64,000 bases of DNA from Sagittula stellata E-37 (lineage in GTDB: Bacteria; Pseudomonadota; Alphaproteobacteria; Rhodobacterales; Rhodobacteraceae), in NCBI RefSeq assembly GCF_039724765.1, contig NZ_CP155731.1:1-64000 (forward strand), written 5' to 3'. Position 1 is the first letter of the stretch, and every line of letters begins with the position of its first letter. Positions 1 through 8,166 of this stretch are shown here, piece by piece. Made by a program: the position numbers and the translations under genes. The notes under the pieces were generated by a model. The model worked only from the letters and a program-made list of their open reading frames with translations, ran no database searches and was not told where the DNA came from.

Positions 1-744
1 GGACGCCGGCGCAAGTTCGACCACACGGCCTAGATACATGATCGCCACCCGGTCGCAGACGTGGCGCACGACGGACAGGTCGTGGCTGATGAAGATTGCG
101 GTCAGGTCCATGCGCTTGCGCAAGTCCATGAACAGGTTCAGCACCTGCGCCTGGATCGACACGTCGAGGGAGGCCACGGCTTCGTCTAGGACGAGCAGAT
201 CCGGCTCCATTGCAAGGGCACGGGCGATGGCGATGCGCTGGCGTTGCCCGCCAGAGAACTGGTGCGGCAGGCGGTCGGCATAAGCGCCTTCCAGTCCCAC
301 CTGTTCCAGCAGCGCGCGCACGCGGGCAGGGGCCTCGGAAGCGGACCAGATGCCGTGCAGGCGCGGCCCTTCGGAAATCGTTTCGCCCACGCGCATCCTG
401 GGGTCGAGGCTGGCGAAAGGGTCCTGGTGGATCATCTGCACGCGGGTCGTGGTCTTTTTGACCGTGCCGCGCCGCCAGGTCGCGACGGGCTCGCCATCCA
501 GTCGGATCGCACCGTCCGAAGGGGCGTAGATGCCCGACACCAGCCGCCCCAGCGTGGACTTGCCGCAGCCGGATTCGCCGACGAGGCCAAGCACCTCGCC
601 GCGCTCCACGGTCAGGTCGATGTCCGACAGGGCGTGCACGGTGGCCGAGCTGTCCTGCCCGGTCAGCCGGTCTGCAAAGCGTTCGAGCAGGCCGGGCGTG
701 CGGCTGAAGCGCTTGGACGCGCCGGAAATCGTGAGCAGGGTCAT
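1..744 (-). CDS. dppF: ABC transporter ATP-binding protein, DppF/OppF type (3' end outside window)
   Basis: ATPase subunit of a peptide/nickel-type ABC importer, acting at the inner face of the membrane with DppD and the DppBC channel. The visible part covers about 248 codons. It shows a Walker A (GESGCGKST), the signature FSGGQRQRIAIARA, and a Walker B region reading LVLDEAVASLD, where most relatives have DEPTSALD. The start at 742-744 overlaps the stop of dppD (TGA at 741-743), so translation is coupled. It is the last visible gene of the dppABCDF operon; the C-terminus runs off the left edge. Family assignment is firm; the transported substrate is not known, and dipeptides are only the family default. 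Confidence 0.9.
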   Translation of the reverse strand, partial: MTLLTISGASKRFSRTPGLLERFADRLTGQDSSATVHALSDIDLTVERGEVLGLVGESGCGKSTLGRLVSGIYAPSDGAIRLDGEPVATWRRGTVKKTTTRVQMIHQDPFASLDPRMRVGETISEGPRLHGIWSASEAPARVRALLEQVGLEGAYADRLPHQFSGGQRQRIAIARALAMEPDLLVLDEAVASLDVSIQAQVLNLFMDLRKRMDLTAIFISHDLSVVRHVCDRVAIMYLGRVVELAPAS

Positions 745-1709
745 GCGATGCCCTCCGTCAGCGGGTGGTGGCACAGCGCCACGTGAGTGTCGCCGGTCGA
801 TGGCGGTTCGGTCGTGCAGGCCTCGGTGGCTCGGGGGCAGCGCGGTCGGAAGGCGCAGCCCTTGGGCAAATTCAGGAGCTGCGGCGTCGCGCCAGGGATC
901 TGCGGCAAGGATTGGCCGGGCTCATGCAGGGAGGGCACGCTTTCGATCAGGCCGCGCGTGTAGGGATGGCGCGGGTGGGACAACACGTCGGCGGCGCTCC
1001 CGCTTTCGACGATCCGGCCTGCGTACATCACGCAGATGTCGTCAGCGAGCGAGGACACCACGGCAAGGTCGTGCGTGACCCAGACGATGGCGGTGCCGGT
1101 CTCGTCCGCGAGACGGCGCACCTCGGCCAGGATCTGCCCCTGGATGGAGACGTCGAGCGCGGTGGTCGGCTCGTCCGCGATGATGACGGAGGGGCCGTGC
1201 AACAGCGCCGTGGCGATGGCAACACGCTGACGCATCCCGCCTGACAGTTGGTGCGGATAGGCGCGCAGGCGCTCGGCGGGGGAAGGGATGCCCACGGTTT
1301 CCAGCGCCTGACGGGCGCGGTCCCACGCGGCGGCCTTTGACACGCGGTCGTGCACGCGCACGGCCATCGCCATCTGATCGCCGACGCGCAGCACCGGGTT
1401 CAGCGTCATCATCGGGTCCTGGAAGACCATGGCGACACGCTTGCCCCGCATACGGCGCAGGGCGTCCGGCGAAAGCTTGCGCAGGTCGGTGCCATCCACC
1501 AGAACCTCGCCATCGGTGATCTGCCCCGGCGAGTCGATCAGGCCCAGCACGGAGAAGCCCGTGACGCTTTTCCCCGATCCGCTTTCGCCGACGAGGCCCA
1601 TGATACGGCCCGGCTCAACCGAGAAGCTGACGTCGTTTACCGCCGTCACCGCACCCTTGCGCGTATCGAACCGGGTGGTCAGGCCCCGGACGGCCAGCGC
1701 GGCGGTCAT
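741..1709 (-). CDS. dppD: ABC transporter ATP-binding protein, DppD/OppD type
   Basis: First of two ATPases of the peptide-type importer, 322 residues. It has a Walker A (GESGSGKS), the signature LSGGMRQRVAIA, a Walker B ending DEPTTALD, and the C-terminal oligopeptide-family tail with cysteines (CAFRPRCPRATEAC) that is typical of DppD/OppD proteins and can carry an iron-sulfur cluster in relatives. A longer reading frame runs upstream, but the start at 1707-1709 overlaps the stop of the permease gene before it (ATGA), and the protein aligns with the family from this methionine. Coupled to dppC upstream and dppF downstream. Confidence 0.93.
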   Translation of the reverse strand: MTAALAVRGLTTRFDTRKGAVTAVNDVSFSVEPGRIMGLVGESGSGKSVTGFSVLGLIDSPGQITDGEVLVDGTDLRKLSPDALRRMRGKRVAMVFQDPMMTLNPVLRVGDQMAMAVRVHDRVSKAAAWDRARQALETVGIPSPAERLRAYPHQLSGGMRQRVAIATALLHGPSVIIADEPTTALDVSIQGQILAEVRRLADETGTAIVWVTHDLAVVSSLADDICVMYAGRIVESGSAADVLSHPRHPYTRGLIESVPSLHEPGQSLPQIPGATPQLLNLPKGCAFRPRCPRATEACTTEPPSTGDTHVALCHHPLTEGIA

Positions 1710-2653
1710 CGCTGGTTCCTCGGGTCGAGGACGTGGCGCACCTGGTCTCCGACGAGGTTGATGGCGACGACAGTGATCATCAGGAATATCCCGGGGTAGA
1801 TGGACAGCCATGTGCGGTCTGTGTGGATGTACTTGAACCCGTTCGAAATCAGCGAGCCGAGCGAGGGTTCGGTCAACGGGAGGCCCACGCCGAGAAAGCT
1901 GAGCGTGGCCTCCAGTGCGATGGCGGAGGCGACCTGCACGGTGGCGACCACGATCAGCGGGGGCAGCACGTTCGGCAGCAAGTGGCGGAACAGAACGCGG
2001 CGTGCAGGCAGGGGGGTGGAACGGGCGGCTTCGATGTAGTCCTTGCCGCGCTCCACCGTGGCCGCGCCATGTGCGGTGCGGGCGAAGTAGGCGTATTGCG
2101 CGACGACCAGAGCGAGGACGATCTGCCCCACGCCCTGTCCCAACACCGCCACGAGCACCAGCGCAAGCAGGATCGCAGGCATCGACAGCTGAAGATCGAC
2201 AACACGCATCAGGAGGTTTTCCAGTCGACCGCCGAAGTAGGCTGCCGTCAGACCGACGGTAATGCCCACGAGCAGTGCCATAGCCCCGGCGCTGAGGCCG
2301 ATCACGAATGAGGTGCGCAGCCCGTAAAGGATCGCCGACAGCATGTCGCGGCCTGCATTGTCGGTGCCGAGCAGGTGCACGTATCCGCCCGACCCCTCCG
2401 TGCCGGGAGCGAGGAAGGCATCCATCCAGTCCAGCGCGGCCATGTCGTACGGGTCCTGCGGGGTGACCCAGGGCGCGCCGAAGCTGAGGACGGCAAGGAG
2501 GACGATGACCGCCAGCGAGATTACCGCCACAGGCGAGCGGCGGAAGTCCGACCAGAAGTCGCGCAAGCGCGCGACGCGGGTCGTGACCGGCGCGGCAGAG
2601 GGCGTTTCGGAGGTGTTGCTCTCGGGGCTCAGTGTGTCGTGGGTCACGGCCAT
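1706..2653 (-). CDS. dppC: ABC transporter permease, DppC type
   Basis: Inner-membrane permease of the peptide-type importer, 315 residues. After a polar N-terminus of about 35 residues there is a first membrane segment (PVAVISLAVIVLLAVLS), then a periplasmic loop containing LLGTDNAGRDMLS, which is the hallmark of DppC/OppC proteins, then the five-helix BPD_transp_1 core with the EAA-like loop (EAARSTPLPARRVLFRHLLPN). The start at 2651-2653 shares one base with the dppB stop. A longer in-frame extension upstream reads through dppB in another frame and is spurious. Confidence 0.93.
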   Translation of the reverse strand: MAVTHDTLSPESNTSETPSAAPVTTRVARLRDFWSDFRRSPVAVISLAVIVLLAVLSFGAPWVTPQDPYDMAALDWMDAFLAPGTEGSGGYVHLLGTDNAGRDMLSAILYGLRTSFVIGLSAGAMALLVGITVGLTAAYFGGRLENLLMRVVDLQLSMPAILLALVLVAVLGQGVGQIVLALVVAQYAYFARTAHGAATVERGKDYIEAARSTPLPARRVLFRHLLPNVLPPLIVVATVQVASAIALEATLSFLGVGLPLTEPSLGSLISNGFKYIHTDRTWLSIYPGIFLMITVVAINLVGDQVRHVLDPRNQR

Positions 2654-3627
2654 CAGGCCCCCCCTTTCAGACGGACGCGTGGGTCGAGCCGCGCATAGAT
2701 CAGGTCGACGGTCAGGTTGATCAGGACAAAGAGGATCACCACGAGGACGAGGTACGTCACCATGACCGGCCGGTCGAGTTGCAGGATGGAGTCGATGATC
2801 AGCTTGCCGACGCCGGGCCAGGTGAAGACGCTTTCCGTCACAACGGCGAAGGCAAGGGTGGAGCCGAGTTCCAGCCCGAAGACCGTGACAATCGGGATCG
2901 AGATGTTGCGCAGCACGTGGCTGAAGACGATCTGGCGGTCGGTCAGTCCCTGTGCGCGGGCGAAGCGGACGTAATCGGTGCGCATCGCCTCTACCATGCC
3001 GGCGCGGGTCAGGCGGATCATGAGGCCCATCTTGAACAGCGAAAGGTTCAGCGCGGGCATGATGACATGGCTCCAGCCATCGGCGGTGGCCAGCGAAGTC
3101 GGTATGCCGAGGAAGCTGCCGACATCGCCACGGCCGCCGGAGGGCAGGATGCCGAGGTTGACGGCAAAGGTCATGATCAGCAGCATTCCGATCCAGAAGG
3201 TCGGTACCGAAAAGCCCAGCACCGACAGCGCCATGATTGCCTTGGCGGCCACGCTGTCGGGGCGGTAGCCGGCATAGAGGCCGGCGGGAATGCCGATGAA
3301 GGTCGCGATGCAGACCGAGACGAAGACCAGCTCGAGCGTTGCCGGAAGGCGCGAGAACACGAGGTCGACGACGGGGATGTTGTAGACCATCGACGTGCCC
3401 ATGTCGCCGTGCACGACATTGCCGAGGAAGGTCAGGTACTGCCGCCAAAGCGGCTGATCCAGCCCGTACTGGGCGATCAGCTTGGCGCGGATTTCCTGCG
3501 TGGCACCGGGGTCGATCAGCACGTCGATCGGGTTGCCGATGGCGTAGACGCCCACGAAGACGATGATCGACATGGCGAAGACCACGATCACTGCCTGCGC
3601 CAGCCGTTGGACGAGGTATCCGAGCAT
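2653..3627 (-). CDS. dppB: ABC transporter permease, DppB type
   Basis: Inner-membrane permease of the peptide-type importer, 324 residues. The N-terminus MLGYLVQRLAQAVIVVFAMS with the following RAKLIAQYGLDQPLWRQYL stretch is the standard DppB/OppB opening. Five more hydrophobic segments follow, with the BPD_transp_1 coupling loop around TDYVRFARAQGLTDRQIVFSH. It is separated from dppA by 90 bases that hold two perfect hairpins, which could lower permease expression relative to the binding protein. Substrate unknown; could equally be an opine, glutathione or nickel-type system. Confidence 0.93.
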   Translation of the reverse strand: MLGYLVQRLAQAVIVVFAMSIIVFVGVYAIGNPIDVLIDPGATQEIRAKLIAQYGLDQPLWRQYLTFLGNVVHGDMGTSMVYNIPVVDLVFSRLPATLELVFVSVCIATFIGIPAGLYAGYRPDSVAAKAIMALSVLGFSVPTFWIGMLLIMTFAVNLGILPSGGRGDVGSFLGIPTSLATADGWSHVIMPALNLSLFKMGLMIRLTRAGMVEAMRTDYVRFARAQGLTDRQIVFSHVLRNISIPIVTVFGLELGSTLAFAVVTESVFTWPGVGKLIIDSILQLDRPVMVTYLVLVVILFVLINLTVDLIYARLDPRVRLKGGA

Positions 3628-3651
3628 CGGGTTCCTTTCTGGCGGATAGAG

Positions 3652-3711
3652 GACCGGCGCCGCGAGTGGCAGCGGCGCCGGTCTGGAACGAGGGCCGGGC
3701 GGACCCGGCCC
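3652..3711 (-). repeat. Two tandem stem-loops between dppA and dppB
   Basis: Two perfect inverted repeats lie side by side in the dppA-dppB spacer. The first pairs 3652-3663 (GACCGGCGCCGC) with 3672-3683 around an 8-base loop. The second pairs 3692-3699 (GGGCCGGG) with 3704-3711 around a 4-base loop. Neither is followed by a T-run in the direction of transcription, so I read them as mRNA-stabilising or attenuating structures that favour dppA over the downstream genes, not as a full terminator. Confidence 0.7.
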
Positions 3712-3717
3712 GCGGGG

Positions 3718-5286
3718 TTACTGCGCCGGAGTGATCTCGTAGGCGCGGGTTTCCTGATCGACGCGCGGCGTGAAGCTCAGCGTACCGTCTTCCGCGGCCC
3801 AGACCGTCTGCAGGATCACCGTCGGGATCAGGGCGCGGTCGTCCATGGCGATGAAGGAGGCCTCTTCATAGAGCGCCCGGCGCTTGTCTGCGTCAAGCGT
3901 CTGCGCGCCTTCGTCGAAGACCTTGTCGAACTCGGCGTTGGAGTAGTCCGTCCGGTTGAAGTTGCCAAAGCCCTTGTCGGCGTCCGGCGTGCGGATCATC
4001 GCGCCGTAGGTATAAGCGGCCTCGCCGGTCAGGGTGCCCCAGGCGGACATCGCCATGGAGTATTCCTTGCGTGCGGCGGCGGGGAAGAACACCGTACCGT
4101 TCAGCGCCTGCGCGTTCACCTTCAGCCCCAGCCGGGACCACATCTGCGCCAGCGCCTCGCAGACCACGGCATCGCCGGGCACGCGGTTGTTGGTGCAGGT
4201 GAAGTCGATCTCGAACCCGTCGGGGTAACCGGCTTCAGCCAGCAGCGCCTTGGCCTGTTCGATGTCGTATTCCTTGGCGCCGATCTTGTCGGTGTAACCG
4301 AAGAAGCCCTCGGGCATGAGCTGGTTGGCAGGGGTGCCCAGACCTTCGAGCACGACGTTGACCAGCACTTCGCGGTTGATCGCGAGGTCGAGCGCCTTGC
4401 GGACGCGGGCGTCCTTCAGCGGATTCTCGTCGATCTCCTCGCCGTTCACCTTCACCTTCTGGGGCAGGGGCTCTGCCTGGCTGGGCTGGACGTTGAGGAT
4501 GTAGACGGAGTCCGACACGAAGGTTTCGAGGTCGGCGTCGTTCTGCATCGCGAGATAGTCGGAGGCCGGGACGTAGTTGATCAGGTCAACCTCGCCGGAG
4601 CGCATGGCCGCCACGCGGGCCGCGTCGTCGGGGATCTCCTTGCGGGTCACGTTGTCCCATGCGACATCGCCGCCCCACCAGCCGTCGAACTTCTCAAGAA
4701 CGAGGTCGCCCTTCGGTTCCCAGCTGACGAAAGTGAAGGGGCCGGTGCCGATGGCCTTTTCGCCGGAGTTGAACTCCTCGTTGCCCGCTTCCATGCCGGT
4801 CTCGGACGGCACCACGAAGAGGCGGGTGAAGTCGTTCGGCAGGGCCGGGGCGATCCCCTTGGTCTTGATACGAAGGGTGTAGTCGTCGACCACTTCGACG
4901 CTGTCCACGTACTTGGTGTACAGCGTCATAGGCATCGGGCCGGTCACGACCGGGATGCGTTCGATCGAGAACTTGACGTCTTCGGCGGTAAAGTCTGTGC
5001 CGTCGTGGAATTTCACGCCTTCGCGCAGCTTGAATTCCCATGTGGTGTCGTCGACCGGTTCCCACGAAACGGCGAGGCCGGGCTTGAGCTGAAGCTTGTC
5101 GTCGACGTCGACCAGCGTGTCGTAGATGTGGCGCAGGGCCTCGGCCTGGCTGCCCAGGGTGGACCAGTGCGGGTCGATGGAATCCGGTCCGGCGCGGAGA
5201 CCGATCACCAGATCTTCGGCCATCGCGGGAACGGCGGCCAGAAGGGCCAGCGCCGCGGTGGCGCAGCGTAGTCTGCGGATGTTCAT
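3718..5286 (-). CDS. dppA: ABC transporter substrate-binding protein, family 5 (DppA type)
   Basis: Periplasmic binding protein of the importer, 522 residues. A Sec signal peptide (RRLRCATAALALLAAVPAMA) ends with cleavage before EDLVIGLR. The mature part has the SBP_bac_5 landmarks: DSIDPHWSTLGSQAEALRHIYDTLV near the start, WEFKLREGVKFHDGTDFTAEDVKFSIER, and YDIEQAKALLAEAGYPDGFE. A ribosome site GGGAG lies just before the start. It is the first gene of the dpp operon, and its leader begins inside the operator at 5300-5321, so it should be the most directly regulated gene. The ligand could be a peptide or another amide, given the divergent hydrolase operon. Confidence 0.93.
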   Translation of the reverse strand: MNIRRLRCATAALALLAAVPAMAEDLVIGLRAGPDSIDPHWSTLGSQAEALRHIYDTLVDVDDKLQLKPGLAVSWEPVDDTTWEFKLREGVKFHDGTDFTAEDVKFSIERIPVVTGPMPMTLYTKYVDSVEVVDDYTLRIKTKGIAPALPNDFTRLFVVPSETGMEAGNEEFNSGEKAIGTGPFTFVSWEPKGDLVLEKFDGWWGGDVAWDNVTRKEIPDDAARVAAMRSGEVDLINYVPASDYLAMQNDADLETFVSDSVYILNVQPSQAEPLPQKVKVNGEEIDENPLKDARVRKALDLAINREVLVNVVLEGLGTPANQLMPEGFFGYTDKIGAKEYDIEQAKALLAEAGYPDGFEIDFTCTNNRVPGDAVVCEALAQMWSRLGLKVNAQALNGTVFFPAAARKEYSMAMSAWGTLTGEAAYTYGAMIRTPDADKGFGNFNRTDYSNAEFDKVFDEGAQTLDADKRRALYEEASFIAMDDRALIPTVILQTVWAAEDGTLSFTPRVDQETRAYEITPAQ

Positions 5287-5299
5287 TTGGTCACTCCCT

Positions 5300-5321
5300 G
5301 TGTTACATTATGGTGAAACAC
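5300..5321. promoter_or_regulatory. Palindromic operator upstream of dppA
   Basis: A near-perfect 22-base dyad with outer arms GTGTTaCA and TGaAACAC lies directly before the dppA ribosome site. A possible -35 (TTGACC, complement of 5342-5347) is 17 bases upstream of its edge, so a bound repressor would sit on the -10/start region. The same half-sites recur at 5349-5364 and 5451-5472. The likely ligand protein is the divergent GntR regulator; this is inference. Confidence 0.6.
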
Positions 5322-5348
5322 TACGGTGCTATTTTTGAATCGGTCAAT

Positions 5349-5364
5349 AGTGTTCTGTAACACT
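5349..5364. promoter_or_regulatory. Central inverted repeat in the dppA/GntR intergenic region
   Basis: AGTGTT, a 4-base spacer and AACACT form a perfect dyad midway between the two divergent genes. Read on the other strand it begins AGTGTTACAG, matching the half-site of the operator over the GntR start codon. Confidence 0.5.
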
Positions 5365-5450
5365 GCCTCTGCTCAAATATCTGAAAAGCTGGGGATGCAT
5401 GGATATTGTGCGTAATATTTTCGCTTGGCAGGGCCGCGATTTTGAGCAAA

Positions 5451-5472
5451 TGTTACAGTATGAGTGAAACAC
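5451..5472. promoter_or_regulatory. Operator-like repeat over the GntR start codon
   Basis: TGTTACA and TGAAACA, seven bases apart, repeat the two half-sites of the dppA operator (six bases apart there). The element spans the ATG at 5460-5462, so binding would block both transcription and translation initiation and points to autorepression. Confidence 0.5.
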
Positions 5473-6461
5473 AGGTGCAAATGGAGCAGGCGTTGGATCG
5501 AATCGCGAAAGCGATCGACCGGAGCAGTTCCGTCTCGGTTTCGGTGCAGTTGCGCGGGGCCATCGAGTTCGGCATTGCCAGCGGCGAATTGCCGGCCAAT
5601 GCCCGCCTTCCGTCCGTTCGCGCGATGGCGGCGCGCTGCGGGCTGTCCCCGGTGACGGTGAACGGCGTCTACACCGCGTTGCAGGAAGCGGGCCACATCG
5701 AGGCGCGCGTCGGCTCCGGCACGTTCGTCAGCGGCAACGGTCCGGCGCGGGGCGGCGGCGCGCAGCTTCGGCTGCTGGATCGCAAGATCGCCGAGCTGGT
5801 GCGTCTTGGCCGGCAATGCGGGATCGGCCCGGCGGAGTTGTCCATGCGGATTGCCATCGCCCAGCCCGACACGCGCCTGCCGATGCGGCTGCTGCTGGTC
5901 GGCAACTTCCACGATGCGACAGAGGCTTACGCCGCCGCGATCCGTCCGGTGCTGCCGGACGGCGATACGATCCGCGCCGCGACCCTGTCGGAGATCACCG
6001 AACGTCCGCCCGGCGACGTGGACTTGATCGTCGCGCCGCGCACGCTGCGCACGCAGGTCCAGCCCTTGTTCCCCGACCTCGACATCGTCGACCTGACCCT
6101 GATCCCGAACGAGGCAACGCGCGTGGCGCTGGCCTCCATCGCGACGGACGCCCGGGTCGTCGGCTACACCTATTTCCCATCTTTCCTCACCATCATGAAG
6201 GCGGGGATCATGCGGTTCGCACCGCATGTCTCGGACCTGTCGATGGCCGTGCGTGGCGAGGATGGGGCACAGGCGACGATCGCAGGCGCGGACGTGCTGA
6301 TCTACGCCACGGGGGCGGAGTATCTTCTGGATCGCATGAGGGACGGGCAGACCGCCTTCGAGTACCGCCACACGCCGGACAACCAGTCCATGCGCCGCGA
6401 CCTGCTGCCCGCCATAGAGGCCGCCCGTGTCGCGCAACAGGAAAAGGACGCCGTTACATGA
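5460..6461 (+). CDS. GntR-family transcriptional regulator with a long C-terminal ligand domain
   Basis: DNA-binding regulator of 333 residues. Residues about 20-85 form a GntR winged helix (LPSVRAMAARCGLSPVTVNGVYTALQEAGHIEARVGSGTFVSG). The remaining roughly 240 residues are not the aminotransferase domain of MocR proteins nor an FCD domain; they read like a small-molecule-binding alpha/beta domain (LLLVGNFHDATEAYAAAI, DLIVAPRTLRTQ). The start at 5460 is chosen over an upstream ATG at 5406 because the GntR similarity begins soon after it and operator sites surround it. Its stop overlaps the next ATG, so it is the first gene of the hydrolase operon and probably controls both that operon and dpp. 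Confidence 0.85.
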   Translation: MSETQVQMEQALDRIAKAIDRSSSVSVSVQLRGAIEFGIASGELPANARLPSVRAMAARCGLSPVTVNGVYTALQEAGHIEARVGSGTFVSGNGPARGGGAQLRLLDRKIAELVRLGRQCGIGPAELSMRIAIAQPDTRLPMRLLLVGNFHDATEAYAAAIRPVLPDGDTIRAATLSEITERPPGDVDLIVAPRTLRTQVQPLFPDLDIVDLTLIPNEATRVALASIATDARVVGYTYFPSFLTIMKAGIMRFAPHVSDLSMAVRGEDGAQATIAGADVLIYATGAEYLLDRMRDGQTAFEYRHTPDNQSMRRDLLPAIEAARVAQQEKDAVT

Positions 6462-7159
6462 GAATATCCGAAGCCAACTGGTTCGAGGTGGAGCGCTACC
6501 TCGAACGCGACGATCGCTGCGTGCTTCCTCTCGGCTCGACGGAGCAGCACGCCTACCTGTCTCTGTCGGTGGATTCGATCCTGTCGGAAAAGGTCGGCGC
6601 GGACGCGGCGGAACCGCTTGGCGTGCCGGTGTTCCCGGCAGTGCCTTACGGCCTGACACCCTATTTCATGGGCTTCCCTGGCAGCGTCTCTTTGCGGCTG
6701 ACGACCTATGCGGCGCTGATCCGCGACATCCTTGATTCACTCTACAAGACCGGCTTCCGCCGGGTGCTGATCGTCAACGGCCACGGCGGCAACAGCCCGG
6801 TGCAACCCGTCACGATGGAGTGGATGGAAGCGAACGAAGGCGCCCGCTGCCGCTTTCACGACTGGTGGCGCGCGCCGAAGACCTGGGCCTGCGTGCAGGA
6901 GATCGACCCGGTGGCAAGTCACGCGAGCTGGATGGAGAACTTTCCCTGGACGCGGCTGCCCGGGCGCAAGATGCCCGACGAACAGAAGCCCTTCGTGCCT
7001 TTCGACAAGCTGCGCGACCGCAACGCCGCCGGTGTGCGCGACCTGATCGGCGACGGCAACTACGGCGGCGTCTACCAGAAGCCCGACGAGGATACCGAGC
7101 GGCTGTGGTCCGTTGCGGTTGGGGAAACCCGCGCTCTTCTGGAGGGCGACTGGTCATGA
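6458..7159 (+). CDS. Creatininase-family amidohydrolase
   Basis: Creatininase-fold metal-dependent amide hydrolase, 233 residues, cytoplasmic. The family metal-binding opening LPLGSTEQH is present, with E29, H31 and D39 as likely ligands, and the NGHGGN motif has H109. The usual GPHLP after the first His reads AYLSL here, and the HAGExE region reads HASWME (H155, E160), so the active site is not that of true creatininase. Family members open cyclic amides or cleave small amides and formamides. ATGA overlaps on both sides lock it into the operon with GntR and the reductase. Substrate unknown. Confidence 0.83.
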   Translation: MRISEANWFEVERYLERDDRCVLPLGSTEQHAYLSLSVDSILSEKVGADAAEPLGVPVFPAVPYGLTPYFMGFPGSVSLRLTTYAALIRDILDSLYKTGFRRVLIVNGHGGNSPVQPVTMEWMEANEGARCRFHDWWRAPKTWACVQEIDPVASHASWMENFPWTRLPGRKMPDEQKPFVPFDKLRDRNAAGVRDLIGDGNYGGVYQKPDEDTERLWSVAVGETRALLEGDWS

Positions 7160-8166
7160 CCACGCTGATCTGGGGCGCGGGCGCCATCGGCGGTGTCATC
7201 GGCGCCTATCTGGCGCGGGCCGGGCACGCGGTGCAAATGGTGGACATCGTGGCCGACCACGTGGAGGCGATGCGCACCACCGGCCTGAGGATCGAGGGCC
7301 CGGTGGAGGAGTTCACGCAGGTCCTGCCCGCCTCCACCCCCGAGGAACTTGCCGGCACCTTTGATCGCATCATCCTCGCGGTGAAGGCGCACCATACGTC
7401 GGACGCGCTGGAACAGTTGCTGCCGCATTTGTCGGAGACGGGCTATGTCGTCTCGGCGCAGAACGGGCTGAACGAACGGGTGATCGCCGAACGGATCGGG
7501 GCGGAGCGGACGCTGGGATGCTTCGTGAACTTCGGCGCGGACTGGATCGGTCCGGGGCAGATCCTGTACGGCAACCGTGCCGCCGTCGCCGTGGGCGAGC
7601 TGGACGGTCGCATCAGCGCCCGCGCGCAGGCGGTGCACACGCTCCTGTCGATCGTGGAACCCAAGGCGGTTCTGACCGACAACATCTGGGGCTATCTCTG
7701 GGGCAAGATGGGCTATGGATCGCTGCTGTTCTGCACGGCGCTGACGCCCGACAGCATGTCCGACGCCATGGCCCGCCCCGAACACCGCGCCGCCTACGAG
7801 GCGCTGGGGCACGAAATCATGACGCTGGCCGCGGCGGAGGGCGTCTCGCCGCTCGGGTTCAACGGGTTCGATCCGAAGGCTTTCCGTACCCGCGACGCGG
7901 AAGGCATGCGCGTCGCGATGGAGACGATGATCGCCCACAACCGCAAGACCGCGAAGACCCATTCCGGCATCTGGCGCGATCTTGCCGTGCGCAAGCGCAA
8001 GACGGAGGTGGACGCCCAGATCGGCATCATGGTCGGGCTCGCGCAAAGCCACGGTCTGACGGTGCCTGTGCTGACCCGCATGGTCGAGCTGATCCACGAC
8101 ATCGAGGACGGCCGGCGCGCGCAGTCCGCAGCCCTCGTCGACGAACTGGTGCCGCTGTGCGTGTAG
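7156..8166 (+). CDS. Ketopantoate reductase family (ApbA/PanE-like) oxidoreductase
   Basis: NAD(P)H-dependent reductase of 336 residues, slightly longer than PanE. The Rossmann motif is GAGAIGG at 7-13. The PanE catalytic pattern is kept: K77 in AVKAH, N103 in QNGLNE and K184 in WGKMGYG, followed by the ApbA C-terminal helical domain. Biosynthetic panE is rarely in a catabolic operon, so I expect a 2-hydroxy/2-keto acid reaction on a pathway intermediate, not pantothenate synthesis. The start overlaps the creatininase stop (ATGA). Confidence 0.83.
   Translation: MTTLIWGAGAIGGVIGAYLARAGHAVQMVDIVADHVEAMRTTGLRIEGPVEEFTQVLPASTPEELAGTFDRIILAVKAHHTSDALEQLLPHLSETGYVVSAQNGLNERVIAERIGAERTLGCFVNFGADWIGPGQILYGNRAAVAVGELDGRISARAQAVHTLLSIVEPKAVLTDNIWGYLWGKMGYGSLLFCTALTPDSMSDAMARPEHRAAYEALGHEIMTLAAAEGVSPLGFNGFDPKAFRTRDAEGMRVAMETMIAHNRKTAKTHSGIWRDLAVRKRKTEVDAQIGIMVGLAQSHGLTVPVLTRMVELIHDIEDGRRAQSAALVDELVPLCV

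Noticed and set aside
2632-5271. An 879-codon open frame on the plus strand antisense to dppA and dppB
   Set aside because: It mirrors well-identified transporter genes, has histidine/aspartate/glycine-rich low-information composition, no ribosome site and no family resemblance. High GC makes such antisense frames common.
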